A program made the translations under genes and the position numbers. This document shows, piece after piece, positions 5,026 to 5,058 of a stretch of 5,058 nt of DNA; position 1 is the first letter of the stretch; each line of letters starts with the position of its first letter. The notes under the pieces are model-generated. The model worked only from the letters and a program-made list of their open reading frames with translations. It was not told the origin of the DNA and did not search any database. Source of the DNA: a bacterium UBP2_UBA2255 (lineage in GTDB: Bacteria; Edwardsbacteria; AC1; EtOH8); NCBI GenBank assembly GCA_002347565.1, contig DDXR01000040.1, positions 1-5,058 of the forward strand. Direction: 5' to 3'.

Positions 5026-5058
5026 TCGGCGTGACGGCAAAACGGCGGGCCTCGCCAC

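Noticed and set aside
5026..5058. A-run followed by a GC-rich stretch after the TonB-like stop, possibly the left half of a terminator or the start of another gene
   Set aside because: Only 33 bp remain, with no complete stem and no ribosome binding site before the GTG; the window ends too early to support either.

Overview
The window is GC-rich DNA, apparently chromosomal, from a diderm (Gram-negative-type) bacterium. An apolipoprotein N-acyltransferase (Lnt) and a TonB-type energy transducer both imply an outer membrane, and codon third positions are strongly G/C. I see no phage, IS, CRISPR, rRNA or tRNA signals. The phylum cannot be fixed from the sequence. The architecture would fit a deep-branching diderm lineage (acidobacterial or FCB-like), but this is a guess.

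Layout. (1) Positions 1-546, minus strand, hold the 5' part of a STAS-domain (anti-sigma-factor-antagonist type) gene that runs off the left edge. (2) Positions 547-763 are a divergent intergenic region. A near-consensus sigma70-type promoter drives each side: the minus-strand one is followed by a short leader with a good ribosome binding site, and the plus-strand one sits so close to the ATG that the purN message should be leaderless. (3) Positions 764-2968, plus strand, are one uninterrupted 734-codon frame that joins a complete PurN (GAR transformylase) to a complete Lnt. The junction is a run of eight C's directly before the Lnt-like ATG. With seven C's the same DNA would encode two normal-sized proteins overlapping by ATGA, so the fusion hangs on one homopolymer base. 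(4) Positions 2969-3125 contain a perfect 11-bp GNRA-loop hairpin (likely the transcription end of purN-lnt) and a second GC-rich inverted repeat. (5) Positions 3126-4169 encode an exported, cysteine-rich protein resembling the DUF6569/ARPP-1 family. (6) Positions 4207-5025 encode a TonB-family protein with an extra N-terminal membrane helix. Genes 5 and 6 are 37 bp apart, each with a strong Shine-Dalgarno, and probably form an operon. Positions 5026-5058 hold nothing I can name.

How the genes relate. Lnt finishes lipoprotein maturation in the inner membrane, TonB transmits inner-membrane energy to outer-membrane receptors, and the ARPP-1-like protein is predicted to be exported, so three of the products are envelope-related. 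PurN and the STAS regulator look unrelated in pathway. No complete new system is visible. The strongest leads are the PurN-Lnt junction, the leaderless promoter, and the pairing of an exported ARPP-1-like protein with an atypical TonB.
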